From contig JADBXR010000006.1 in NCBI GenBank assembly GCA_020403425.1, forward strand, positions 62,001 through 126,000: a stretch of 64,000 nt of DNA. The letters run 5' to 3'. Numbering within the stretch: the first letter of the stretch is position 1; each line of letters opens with the position of its first letter. The stretch comes from Chitinophagaceae bacterium. GTDB taxonomy: Bacteria > Bacteroidota > Bacteroidia > Chitinophagales > Chitinophagaceae. Positions 16,665-27,147 of the stretch are shown here, piece after piece. Both the position numbers and the translations under genes were made by a program. The notes beneath the pieces are model-generated. The model saw only the letters and a list, made by a program, of their open reading frames with translations, had not been told where the DNA came from and made no database searches.

Positions 16665-17615
16665 TCACTTGATCTTACGCATCCAGAAGGAAGAGGGTTC
16701 ATCGTTCTGCGTGAGGCTTGTCAGCACCCGGGCTGTCTCCTGACAGGCCTCATGTTTTAAAAAATTAGCCGCATACATGATCTCAAAATGATCATTGAAA
16801 TACAAAAAGGCCTCCAACAGGTATTGCTCGTTCCAAAAACGGAATTCGGTATCCAACCAGTCGGACCTGTAATGCCTGGGTGTAAAAATATCATGTACAT
16901 GAATGATCACACCTTTTTTCAAACGGGGCAATACGGTCAGGTATTCAAAAAGCACATCTCCCTCCGGCCGTATCACATGTGACGAATCTATGAACAGGAT
17001 ATCGTTCTCTTCCAAAGTCTCAAAAAGATCTGGCGATACTTTTTCTGCCTTTTGCCTGATCAATGTGATATCGGGCAATCTCTCCAGCCATGTATTCTCG
17101 TAGGGTTCAATGCAGGTCATTTTTGTAAGAACCCCCTCCTGTCTGTTCTTACGGATGGCTTCATGGGCGATCAGGGTACTGAAGCCCGAACCGATCTCAA
17201 TAATATTCCGGGGTTGGCTATTCCTGATAAGCAAATAATAGAGGTCACAGTCTCCCGGACCAAAATTGGGATTCCGCACATAAAAACCGCCGGCCACTGC
17301 TGTTTCGGGAAAAGCTTTGAGTTCCTCCGAATACTGTAACCGGTTCAAGCTTTGCAGTTGTTGTTCCAGAGAAAGATCAAGCTGCAGTTCCCTTTTCTTC
17401 CCCTCCTCAAAATCTTGGGGAAGCCGGAAAAGCGGCTCATAGTAATGATCCCTGATCGGGAAAACCCCCTGGCGCAGGAACAGGTACCTGCTTAGGGGAA
17501 AATATTTGACCCCATATCGCCTGATCATACGAAACAGGGGAACACTGAGTAACATGACAGGGAACACACAAAAATCCACCAACCGGAAAATAGTTCTTTT
17601 GAGTGGCGTGTTCAT
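16665..17615 (-). CDS. Class I SAM-dependent methyltransferase (Methyltransf_24 type)
   Basis: This 316-residue protein has a basic, hydrophobic N-terminus and a Rossmann methyltransferase core. The SAM-binding motif I, IIEIGSGFSTLIAHEA, is near residue 145, the acidic motif II is in MTCIEPYENTWLE, and DILFIDSSHVIRPEGDVLFE is the post-II block of the Methyltransf_24 group. The substrate is unknown; relatives often lie in polysaccharide loci. It sits between glpD and glpK on the same strand, which is an odd place, since glycerol genes do not need a methyltransferase. The first 40 residues might anchor it to the membrane. Confidence 0.8.
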   Translation of the reverse strand: MNTPLKRTIFRLVDFCVFPVMLLSVPLFRMIRRYGVKYFPLSRYLFLRQGVFPIRDHYYEPLFRLPQDFEEGKKRELQLDLSLEQQLQSLNRLQYSEELKAFPETAVAGGFYVRNPNFGPGDCDLYYLLIRNSQPRNIIEIGSGFSTLIAHEAIRKNRQEGVLTKMTCIEPYENTWLERLPDITLIRQKAEKVSPDLFETLEENDILFIDSSHVIRPEGDVLFEYLTVLPRLKKGVIIHVHDIFTPRHYRSDWLDTEFRFWNEQYLLEAFLYFNDHFEIMYAANFLKHEACQETARVLTSLTQNDEPSSFWMRKIK

Positions 17616-17682
17616 CTATGCTGTTATTTCAAAATTTTGACAAGGCGATGATCAATGGCAGTAAGCTGGTATATTTCTTTTT

Positions 17683-19401
<1,719 letters not shown>

Positions 19402-19404
19402 CTA

Positions 19405-20763
19405 TCACTTTCTCGGCTTCAGCCAGTCCTCCGGGTCTTGCTGTACGAGTTTATCGTTCATGATGGAGAACAGGAGTACACCTTCCCCATCAATAGAGGT
19501 TCCGGTACGGCCCAGTACGGAGCCGGCTTTTATTTCCTGATCTTTGGATACGGATACGGAGGAAAGATTCTGGTATCCGCAGAAATACTTACCGTGTTTT
19601 ACCACCAGTACCTGCTGGCCTTCCACCTCACCGGTATATAGCACTTTCCCATCAGCCACAGAACGGACCACGGTGCCGACGGGAAGGGATATTTCAATAC
19701 CGTCTGTACGGCGGCTCAATTTGGTTCCGGCAATCCTTTCAACGCCAAAGTGGGCAGTCACCACTCCTGTTGATGCCGGCCAGGGCAAACGTCCTTTGTT
19801 ATTCTCAAAATTGATCGACATCTCCCTGCCCTCTGGCGTTGACTCAAGCGGGGTATATACCCTGTCACGCGCAGGAGCTGCCACGCCCGTCACCGGTTCG
19901 TTGCTCAGTGTGGCAGTGGACGGTTTGGATGTGGCTGGCTTACTGGCCCCATTGTTGTTTTTGGCAGCATCGGCCAGTGCGGCTTTTTTCTGTTCTTCCA
20001 GTGCTTTCTGACGGGCCAGTTCTTTTTTACGGGCCTCTTCTATCTCCCGGCGGATGATGGCATTGAAGGCCTGTTGCACCCGCTGACGCTGTTTTTCTTT
20101 ATCGTTGATCTGTCGGGAGAGTTCTTTTTCCTTTCCCTTATACTGGGCCACCACCTGGTCCTGTTCCTTTTTATCGGCTTCCAGCACTTTCAGCTGCTGG
20201 CTCTGTGTCTGCAGAACGCCCAGCCTTTCTTTTTTGTTGGAGCTGAGCAGGCTGATCTTGTCCTGCAGCAGTTTGTCCGACTGCATAATGGCATTGGCCT
20301 GTGTTTCGCGGTTCTGTCGATAGCTTTTCAGGTAAGTGATCCGTTTGATGGCATCATTGAAGCTGCTGGCCGAGAACAGGAAATTCAGGTATTCGTAACT
20401 GCTCCTGTTCTTATAGGCAAACACAATGCTTTTGGCATATTTCATCTTCAGCGTATCCAATTCCTTACGCAAACGGTAGATATCCCGTTCATTGGTGAAG
20501 ATGGTCTCATCCATCTGCCTTACCTGGCGGTTGATGCTGTTGATGAGTTCTTCCCGTTTATTGATCTTGCTTTTGATGAGGGCCAGCTGTTTCAGAGAGG
20601 TCTTCTTGTTGTTCTGCGTTTCATTGAACATCCGGTTCAGTTCGGCGATCTCCTTCTGCAGCTCCTGTTCTTTTTTCTGCAATTCTTCCCTGGTATTCTG
20701 GGCAAACGCACAGACACTCATCGTGATGATCAGAAAGAACACAGAAAAAAGCCTTGTATACAT
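19405..20763 (-). CDS. EnvC-like murein hydrolase activator with degenerate LytM/M23 domain
   Basis: This 452-residue exported protein has a signal peptide (about residues 1-21, cleavage after CAFAQ). A long coiled coil follows (about 22-270, rich in E, K and Q). After a low-complexity linker comes a C-terminal M23/LytM domain (about 330-452). The zinc ligands of active M23 peptidases are not conserved: the usual H-x-GxD segment reads RRTDGIEIS and the final HxH segment reads LLFSIM. That matches EnvC, which activates cell-wall amidases at the septum and does not cut by itself. It is the last gene of a dut-DUF4292-envC run. Confidence 0.87.
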   Translation of the reverse strand: MYTRLFSVFFLIITMSVCAFAQNTREELQKKEQELQKEIAELNRMFNETQNNKKTSLKQLALIKSKINKREELINSINRQVRQMDETIFTNERDIYRLRKELDTLKMKYAKSIVFAYKNRSSYEYLNFLFSASSFNDAIKRITYLKSYRQNRETQANAIMQSDKLLQDKISLLSSNKKERLGVLQTQSQQLKVLEADKKEQDQVVAQYKGKEKELSRQINDKEKQRQRVQQAFNAIIRREIEEARKKELARQKALEEQKKAALADAAKNNNGASKPATSKPSTATLSNEPVTGVAAPARDRVYTPLESTPEGREMSINFENNKGRLPWPASTGVVTAHFGVERIAGTKLSRRTDGIEISLPVGTVVRSVADGKVLYTGEVEGQQVLVVKHGKYFCGYQNLSSVSVSKDQEIKAGSVLGRTGTSIDGEGVLLFSIMNDKLVQQDPEDWLKPRK

Positions 20764-20822
20764 GTTGTCAGGATTTAAAAGGATACACTTGCCCGTTATA
20801 GAACGGCTAAGTTGCAGGTAAA

Positions 20823-21659
20823 TTACTTACGCTTGTATTTTTTGGGTGGTTCAAAATTGTATTTTAACGGTTCGTTTAGGGTAAACTCCTTAAAATCCAG
20901 GTAAATATCAAGTTTGGATTTCTCGGCCACCGAAATACTCCGGTAAGCCGCAAAACGGTATGGTCCCATGGCCTGGTAGTTACCGAATGTGATATCGCAG
21001 GTTCGGTTACGCTGTATGTCCACATCATCCAGTTTGCTATGCAGTACCTTGTAATCGGTATTATCGAGGGTCAACAGGTGTTTGAACACATCTCCCACCA
21101 TCAGCACCAGTAACTGGCTGGCACCTGCTTTATAGGATACCACGTTACTGTCTATGAACACCGGATTACCGATCAGGATATCCTGTATCGTGGCAAAATC
21201 GAAGGGGATCTGGGTCACTTCGGGTAAATAGTTGATGGGGCGGTTCATCACGTACTTCTCACCGGCATGGCGCACAATGAGCACACTGTCTTTTTTGATC
21301 TTGGCCTCCAGACCCAGCCCGGGTATGCCCAGGAAGGTACCGGTCACTTTGATCAGGATCACACTGTCCTTTTTCATACCCAGGTACACGGTATAGTTAT
21401 CGCTTTTTTCAGCGCTTTCATAAGACACTTTGATCTTGGCATTGAAGGTATTGAACGCTATTTTGCTCAATGTAACCTTACCCAGGATCTCTTTTACGAT
21501 CGCTTCAGAGTCTACATGCGGCGATTCCTTGATCACAATGGTCTGTGCCGTATCTTTTTTGGTGATGGCTTCCTGTATGACCTGTGTTTTTTTAACCGTG
21601 GTACAGGATGCCGCTGCCAATACAAGGGCGGCAAGGATCAGTATGGGCTGTTTCATCAT
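20823..21659 (-). CDS. DUF4292 lipoprotein
   Basis: From the first of two ATGs (21657-21659) this encodes about 278 residues. The N-terminus MMKQPILILAALVLAAASC is a lipoprotein signal peptide with a lipobox ending in Cys. The remainder is a beta-rich domain typical of DUF4292, found almost only in Bacteroidota: VKVSYESAEKSDNYTVYLGMKKDSVILIKVTG-like segments, then PFDFATIQDILIGNP. The fold is related to LolA/LolB-type lipoprotein carriers, so a role in envelope lipid or lipoprotein handling is possible but not shown. It lies between dut and the envC-like gene, likely in one operon. Confidence 0.87.
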   Translation of the reverse strand: MMKQPILILAALVLAAASCTTVKKTQVIQEAITKKDTAQTIVIKESPHVDSEAIVKEILGKVTLSKIAFNTFNAKIKVSYESAEKSDNYTVYLGMKKDSVILIKVTGTFLGIPGLGLEAKIKKDSVLIVRHAGEKYVMNRPINYLPEVTQIPFDFATIQDILIGNPVFIDSNVVSYKAGASQLLVLMVGDVFKHLLTLDNTDYKVLHSKLDDVDIQRNRTCDITFGNYQAMGPYRFAAYRSISVAEKSKLDIYLDFKEFTLNEPLKYNFEPPKKYKRK

Positions 21660-21666
21660 AATGGAC

Positions 21667-22104
21667 TTATTTACCGGTATGGCCAAAACCTCCGGCCCCT
21701 CTGTCGGTTTGAGAGATCCCGTCCACGGGTCTCCAGTTTATTTTTTCTACTTTTTGTAATACCATTTGGGCTATTCGGTCGCCGGGTAAAATGGTCTGTT
21801 CTTCACCCGAAAGATTGATCAGGATCACTTTGATCTCTCCCCGATAGTCAGCGTCAATAGTGCCGGGCGTGTTCAGACAGGTGAGCCCCTGTTTGATGGC
21901 CAGTCCGCTGCGGGGGCGCACCTGGATCTCATACCCTTCGGGGATCTCTACAAAGAGACCTGTGGGTACCAGTACTCTTTCCATGGGTTTCAGATTCAGG
22001 GGCGCTTCCATACTGGCCCTTATATCCATACCTGATGCGCCTAAAGTGGCGTATTCAGGCAGGTCGTTGACCGATTTATTGATAATAGGGATCGACACAT
22101 GCAT
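21667..22104 (-). CDS. dut: dUTP diphosphatase (dUTPase)
   Basis: From the ATG at 22102-22104 this encodes 145 residues. It hydrolyses dUTP to dUMP, keeping uracil out of DNA and supplying dTMP synthesis. The trimeric dUTPase motifs appear in order: GASGMDIRA, RPRSGLAIKQG, GTIDADYRGEI, RIAQMVLQ, and the C-terminal RGAGGFGHTGK arm that closes over the active site. A longer reading from TTG at 22113 is possible but unnecessary. It leads the run dut-DUF4292-envC. Confidence 0.97.
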   Translation of the reverse strand: MHVSIPIINKSVNDLPEYATLGASGMDIRASMEAPLNLKPMERVLVPTGLFVEIPEGYEIQVRPRSGLAIKQGLTCLNTPGTIDADYRGEIKVILINLSGEEQTILPGDRIAQMVLQKVEKINWRPVDGISQTDRGAGGFGHTGK

Positions 22105-22110
22105 AGTTGA

Positions 22111-22118
22111 CAAAGTTA
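22111..22118 (-). promoter_or_regulatory. Candidate -7 box (TAACTTTG) for dut
   Basis: The minus strand reads CCCTAACTTTGTC, a match to the Bacteroidota -7 consensus TAnnTTTG. It ends only 6 bases before the dut ATG, so transcription would begin almost at the start codon and give a leaderless or nearly leaderless mRNA. No good -33 element was seen, so this is tentative. Confidence 0.4.
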
Positions 22119-22478
22119 GGGGTTTGAAACTAAGCGATAATTACGAAAAACATGTGTCCGTGCCTGTTGATAGAATGCCTTTCCCTTAAGCCTGTGTTAC
22201 GATCCCTGCCCAGAGCATCTATCGTTCCAGCATTTTGCTGTTGGGGTCAACGCAGTCCTTAGGGAATTACATTGTACGCTTACCCGATACAACGACTTAT
22301 CCCTTCCTGTTCCACGGATCCGGCAACTGGCCTGGAAATGACAAGCAAAAATGAACTGAATAAGTAAAAGAAATTTCCCCATTTGTGTCTGCCCCTGCTG
22401 CAGGTCGACCACTTAAAAAACCACCAACTCCTCGCAGCTCAAAGCTCATCGCTCACAGCTAACTGCTAACTACCCTCA
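22119..22478. other. Non-coding gap with AGCT-word repeat
   Basis: No convincing gene is present. A short open frame at 22197-22412 on the minus strand has no family features. From about 22432 to 22475 the tetranucleotide word AGCT or its variants recurs (GCAGCTCAAAGCTCATCGCT, then CACAGCTAACTGCTAACTA), another example of the word-like repeats seen in many gaps here. Confidence 0.5.
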
Positions 22479-23348
22479 CTACCAACACTGGTAATCGAAC
22501 CGCTGGGTTCCTATCAGGAAACCGAGTCCTTGCTGGGGCTGTCCTGAAGTGGTTACCTGTAGGGTATAATTGTCGCTGCTGAATACATACCCATTGAAGC
22601 GGGTGGTCCATTGGTCCTTCAGACTATCATCGGATACGTTGTAGAGAAAGGTTTGTATTTCCGTAACGGGGTTTTGCGGGTAAACCCCAAAATTCAGGAT
22701 GGGCAGATACGGGTATTCGTGAAAGGCGTCTGTAAACAGGTAGATCCAGGGTTTGATCTGCCTGGTAAGATCGTAACTGAACTTTGATTGCAACAGCCGC
22801 TGTTTCTGATCTCCTGTAAATAATTGGCAATTGATCAAATTATTACCATTGTAATAGTAGAAAGTGATATAATCGGGCGTAAGTGTTTGGTTGTAATAAG
22901 TCTGTTTCTGTTTTAACCGACCATTGGAATCGTACTGGTAAGTATAATAGATATTATCGTATAAGGCTCCGGCATATGCTACACGGGTAAAAAACTGCTG
23001 GATACGACCGGTCTTGGGCTCGCGGATCATCCAGCTGGTCGTGTCCAGCAGAATGGTATCCCCCTTATATTGAAATGTTTGGGAAAAAGTGGTGGCTGCT
23101 GCAATGAGATCCCTGAATTGAATACGGCTGGTTTGCTGACTGGCATTGCGGGTATAGACCCATTCGTTGTAAAGGGTGCTGCCATTCACCTGCCGTATGG
23201 CAGCTATTCCACAGAGGGTATCTGTTGCGGTAGCAATGGATCCGGACTGGCCACCCGTACCGGGATCGGTCTCAATAAAGGTTTTGCTGCAGGCAAGCTG
23301 CCACATGCTCATACAGATCAGTAAACCATATCGTAGCAGGTCTCTCAA
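22479..23348 (-). CDS. Hypothetical lipoprotein downstream of the type IX cargo gene
   Basis: This 289-residue protein has the lipoprotein leader LLRYGLLICMSMWQLACSK with a Cys at about residue 20. The start appears to be TTG at 23346-23348, overlapping the preceding stop by four bases (TTGA); the next ATG would leave a leader without its basic N-terminus. The mature part has repeated Tyr-rich beta strands (TYQYDSNGRLKQKQTYYN, FYYYNGNNL), similar to RHS/YD-type repeats or to DUF4595-like lipoproteins, but I cannot assign a family. It is coupled to the large secreted protein, which suggests a joint surface role. Confidence 0.75.
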   Translation of the reverse strand: MRDLLRYGLLICMSMWQLACSKTFIETDPGTGGQSGSIATATDTLCGIAAIRQVNGSTLYNEWVYTRNASQQTSRIQFRDLIAAATTFSQTFQYKGDTILLDTTSWMIREPKTGRIQQFFTRVAYAGALYDNIYYTYQYDSNGRLKQKQTYYNQTLTPDYITFYYYNGNNLINCQLFTGDQKQRLLQSKFSYDLTRQIKPWIYLFTDAFHEYPYLPILNFGVYPQNPVTEIQTFLYNVSDDSLKDQWTTRFNGYVFSSDNYTLQVTTSGQPQQGLGFLIGTQRFDYQCW

Positions 23349-26300
23349 AGTCCGATCAGCTGTATGTTTTTGGTTTGATAACCGTTCACGGTTACACGGA
23401 TGGTGTAGAGGGATTTGTTCAGATAGATGTACACAGGTATCCGGACCTGCTTCTCATTAAATACAAACCGCTGCAACGAAGTGACCGGCACACCGTTCAT
23501 ATCAAACAATTGTAAGTTGATGAAGCCATTGATCGGATGCTGGGCCTGCACCTGAACAAAGAACTGCCCCTGTGCAGGATTGGGATATGCCAGCACCTGT
23601 AGACTGTCTTGCGCAGCCAGAACAGGGTCTTCCTGCACAAGGTAACCGGCCGATCGTAACCAGCAACTGCTATCTGTAGACACTGCTACCTGATAGGTGC
23701 CACTGGCGGGTATTTTCAGCTGGCTGCTATCTGCCGCTGTCAATGGCAGGTTATTCCGGTACCACTGGTATTGTTTGGCCGGTGTACTGATCAACCTGTC
23801 TCCATTTCGGGTAATCACGGGTTGTACAGGCACGCTGCCAATAGCGATCAATAAGGCCGCACGTTCACTCTCGCAGCCTGTAACCGGATCTTTCTGACTG
23901 GCGTATAACAAAGTCTGCCCCGGTTTATCCGAAGCGATCACTGGCGTGCCATTGAATGCAGTGCCCCCTGTTGCAACCGGGTACCACAACAATTCATTAC
24001 CCCTTGTTTTTATTGCCGACAACACTATGGGAGTTCCCTGGCAAACCCTTATCGGACTTACCTGTGGCGGAGCGGGTGATTGGTTCAACAACATGTTGAG
24101 GGCATTACTGGTATCACTGAAACAACCGTTGTCACTGGCAATTACCTGGTATTTACCCGCATTACGGGTTACCAATACAGAGTCTGACTGGTTTGCCAGC
24201 ATGGTCCCATTGAATAACCAGCGATTGGTTGTTGCGTGGCTGCTGTGAAGAATCGCGCTATCTCCTGTACAGATGCTGGCTCTGCTGGCAGTAAGGATCG
24301 GTGTAGCGGGTCTTGTGTTGAACTGAACGGTCATCGGCAGTGAACCGGACTTGCAGCCTGATACATTCAGACTGTCCGTGTATATTCCCCCGTTAAACAC
24401 GCGTAAGCTGCTTTCGTTGCCACCCATGATCGGTTGACCGTTCCGATACCATTGGTTACCGGCAGTAACATTGGAGCGCAATGTAAGGGTATCATTGGCA
24501 CAGGCACTGGTATCGCCATTTACCTGGATAATGGGCCGGATCGGATTGATGCAGAAACTTTGGTAGAGTGTATCTGACCCCAGGTATCCGTTCCTGGCAG
24601 CTACAAAAGCCCCGATGGTAATTGGTCCGGCCTCAGATACCCGCAAAGTATCCCCTGCAACCGTAGCGGAACCCCTGGTCACAAAATAGGTAACAGGATT
24701 TTTGGTCTGACTGCTGGCAGCCAGCATGATCTGCAAACCGGTCCTATATTCTTTCTCTTCCGGTAACGGGAAATTGATATCTGCTTTTAGCGGAACATCT
24801 TTCGCTGCAATGGTGAAGGGCTTACTACTGATACCCACCAATGTATTACCGGATGATGGGTCCAGCGCGCGTATCAGGCATTTATTGGCTACACCGCTGC
24901 CCCCATTGGTCTGATACAGGTACCCGCCGGCAGTTCCCGTACTTTGTGTTTTGATTGTCATGAACTGTGGCGGCTGGTAACTGGATAAAACAGCAGGTAT
25001 CCGCCATTCATACAGTCCGAGGTTGGCTAGGGTTCTGGCGATCGTGGTCCAAGTGGCCCCACTGTCCACCGAATATTGCAGCACAATGGAATCTTCCAGG
25101 TTTACAGTGGACCATTTAATGGTATAGATGGTACCGGAAGTGAGTACTTCATTTTCTACCGGCCTTTGTACAATGATCTTCGTGATATTGCTTCGTTGGG
25201 TATGTCCGTCAAAACTTCCTCCCCGGTATTTGGTGGCCGAAAAGTTTTCTGCAAGACTGCGCAGGGATGTGTAGTATTTGTCTGCCAGCACGGTACTGTC
25301 TGCCCGGTCCTGTAACCTTATCCATACCGTATCCTTCAGGGATGCCGGTACGATCCAGTTACAAGCTTGATAAGCTGCAGGAATTGAGTCCCTCAGTAAG
25401 GTCCAGGTATCGTTTTCGCGGAGTTTATAATAGATCCGGATGGCATCGATACCCAATGTGCTCCACTCCAGGGTTTTGGCTGTTCTTCTGATCCAGTTAA
25501 GTGAATCTGTCAAATGACCGATCTGTTTGGGAAGCAGTGTGAAATTTGTTTTGGATTGATCGAATACAGTGGAATCGGTCGCATCTTCTATGCGTAACAA
25601 ACATTGCGAAGAAGTGCTGTTCGGCGTACGCCAGTCATAACTACCCGCAGACGCGGCTATATTAGAGGCAATACGTGTCCAGTTGCCGCCATTGTTGGAA
25701 GAAAAATACAGATGAACCCTCTCCAGGTTATTCGCTTTCCAATTGACGCTGACCGTCATGGATACCGCTATCTTATCCCCTTCCTTAGGGGTAAGCAGCT
25801 GCAACTGCGGGCGCTGGCCAGACAGGGCGCTATGCCCGTCAAAACTTCCTCCTCTGAACTTGGCCGCCGCAGCCTTAGGGATAGCTGTCATCGTTAGTAT
25901 GGCGCTTGTATCACTGGCAGTGGCGTCAGCCCTGTCCTGTATCACTATCCGGCAACTGCCGGTGAGTGTATCGGGTATGATCCAGTTAATGGTTTCGTTC
26001 TGAACGGGTACTGAATCCCTGACCAGGAGGGTTTTGTTATTATACAGACAGATGATCCTGAGCAGGCTGATACCTCCACTGTTCCAGCTAATGGGCAGGA
26101 CAGTGCCCCGGTAAACCGTATTCTCTGTCAGGGGTGATGTTACCTGCAGGATCTTTTTACGAATGATAAAAGGAAATGCGGAGATCTGCTGATTACTGCT
26201 GTCAGTGCTGTTGAGAATACGCAACCGCCCCTGGGTAGTGGGTGAGTTAGGAACGGTCCAGGCATAACGCCCGCCGGTGGCAGCCAAGCCTGATACAATG

Positions 26301-27130
26301 GTATTCCAGCTCACGCCATCATTGAGGGAGTATTGCAGCGTCACCTGGTCCACATTGTTTTGGGTCCACCTGATCGTATACACGTCACTGCCAAATGCAG
26401 AATCAATGCCTGCCGGACTGGTAAAAGACAATTTGGGCAATTGGTTATTGGCAACTGTATGACCATCGTAGCTACCACCTTTGTACTTGGCGGTATTGGT
26501 CGTTGTCAATGGTTGAATGGTGAATGCAACAGGGCTGATGCTGACCAGCGAAGGCTGTTCAGCATCCTGTAGCTTGAGAGATACCTGGTTGCTGGATATG
26601 GCCGGAATAACCCAATTGTAATAGAAACGGTTGGCAGGTATACTATCTGCAATTTTCTGGAAGCTGACCTGGTTATCATAACTAACGGACAGGTTCAGCT
26701 TTCTAACGCCACTGGAGGTCCAGGTAACCGGTAAAGTCGTGTGCATGAATTGCGTAGTTGCCAGGCTATCCAGGGTAATTCCTGCCGGAGGTATGCGGAA
26801 AGGATTGTTTCTGTAATTGGAACTGGAAGTAGCCGTATTGGCAATATCGGTGATACGGATAAAACAACTGTCGGAAACCTTATTGGGAACTTCCCAGTCA
26901 TAATATTGCGCCGAAGCTGGATAACTGTTGATGATCAGGTTCCAGGTTCTTCCGGAATCCAGCGAGGATTCAATTTTGATATTATCGATATTGGTGCTGG
27001 TCCATTCGATCCTTTGTACTGAATAACCGGGCCATATATCGCCGGCCATGGGCTTTTTCAGCAATAATACCTGCGCCGACAGACTGCCGGAAACGGTTAC
27101 CAGGAAACATATGATTAGAAGCTTTTTCAA
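23345..27130 (-). CDS. Large secreted multi-domain protein with type IX sorting domain and GGSFDGH repeats
   Basis: This 1261-residue exported protein starts at TTG (27128-27130): the signal peptide LKKLLIICFLVTVSGSLSAQ begins there and no ATG is available. Pairs of beta-sandwich modules resembling the Kre9/Knh1 or Ser-Thr-rich GPI family (PF10342) follow, with the pattern ...RIEWTS..I..I.I..SLDSGRTW..I. The motif GGS[YF]DGH[ST] occurs three times, at about residues 218, 426 and 637, so the two-module unit repeats every 210 residues or so. The second half has Ig-like modules (QWYRNGQPI, NRWLFNGT, QYQWYRNNLPL). The end (about 1175-1261, AYPNPAQGQFFVQV to IRVTVNGYQTKNIQLIGL) is a type A type IX sorting domain. 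A surface-anchored adhesin is likely. Confidence 0.88.
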   Translation of the reverse strand: MKKLLIICFLVTVSGSLSAQVLLLKKPMAGDIWPGYSVQRIEWTSTNIDNIKIESSLDSGRTWNLIINSYPASAQYYDWEVPNKVSDSCFIRITDIANTATSSSNYRNNPFRIPPAGITLDSLATTQFMHTTLPVTWTSSGVRKLNLSVSYDNQVSFQKIADSIPANRFYYNWVIPAISSNQVSLKLQDAEQPSLVSISPVAFTIQPLTTTNTAKYKGGSYDGHTVANNQLPKLSFTSPAGIDSAFGSDVYTIRWTQNNVDQVTLQYSLNDGVSWNTIVSGLAATGGRYAWTVPNSPTTQGRLRILNSTDSSNQQISAFPFIIRKKILQVTSPLTENTVYRGTVLPISWNSGGISLLRIICLYNNKTLLVRDSVPVQNETINWIIPDTLTGSCRIVIQDRADATASDTSAILTMTAIPKAAAAKFRGGSFDGHSALSGQRPQLQLLTPKEGDKIAVSMTVSVNWKANNLERVHLYFSSNNGGNWTRIASNIAASAGSYDWRTPNSTSSQCLLRIEDATDSTVFDQSKTNFTLLPKQIGHLTDSLNWIRRTAKTLEWSTLGIDAIRIYYKLRENDTWTLLRDSIPAAYQACNWIVPASLKDTVWIRLQDRADSTVLADKYYTSLRSLAENFSATKYRGGSFDGHTQRSNITKIIVQRPVENEVLTSGTIYTIKWSTVNLEDSIVLQYSVDSGATWTTIARTLANLGLYEWRIPAVLSSYQPPQFMTIKTQSTGTAGGYLYQTNGGSGVANKCLIRALDPSSGNTLVGISSKPFTIAAKDVPLKADINFPLPEEKEYRTGLQIMLAASSQTKNPVTYFVTRGSATVAGDTLRVSEAGPITIGAFVAARNGYLGSDTLYQSFCINPIRPIIQVNGDTSACANDTLTLRSNVTAGNQWYRNGQPIMGGNESSLRVFNGGIYTDSLNVSGCKSGSLPMTVQFNTRPATPILTASRASICTGDSAILHSSHATTNRWLFNGTMLANQSDSVLVTRNAGKYQVIASDNGCFSDTSNALNMLLNQSPAPPQVSPIRVCQGTPIVLSAIKTRGNELLWYPVATGGTAFNGTPVIASDKPGQTLLYASQKDPVTGCESERAALLIAIGSVPVQPVITRNGDRLISTPAKQYQWYRNNLPLTAADSSQLKIPASGTYQVAVSTDSSCWLRSAGYLVQEDPVLAAQDSLQVLAYPNPAQGQFFVQVQAQHPINGFINLQLFDMNGVPVTSLQRFVFNEKQVRIPVYIYLNKSLYTIRVTVNGYQTKNIQLIGL

Positions 27131-27147
27131 ACCTGTCGTGCTGGAAT

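Noticed and set aside
22197..22412. Small ORF downstream of the dut promoter region
   Set aside because: No signal, domain or conserved pattern; composition not protein-like.
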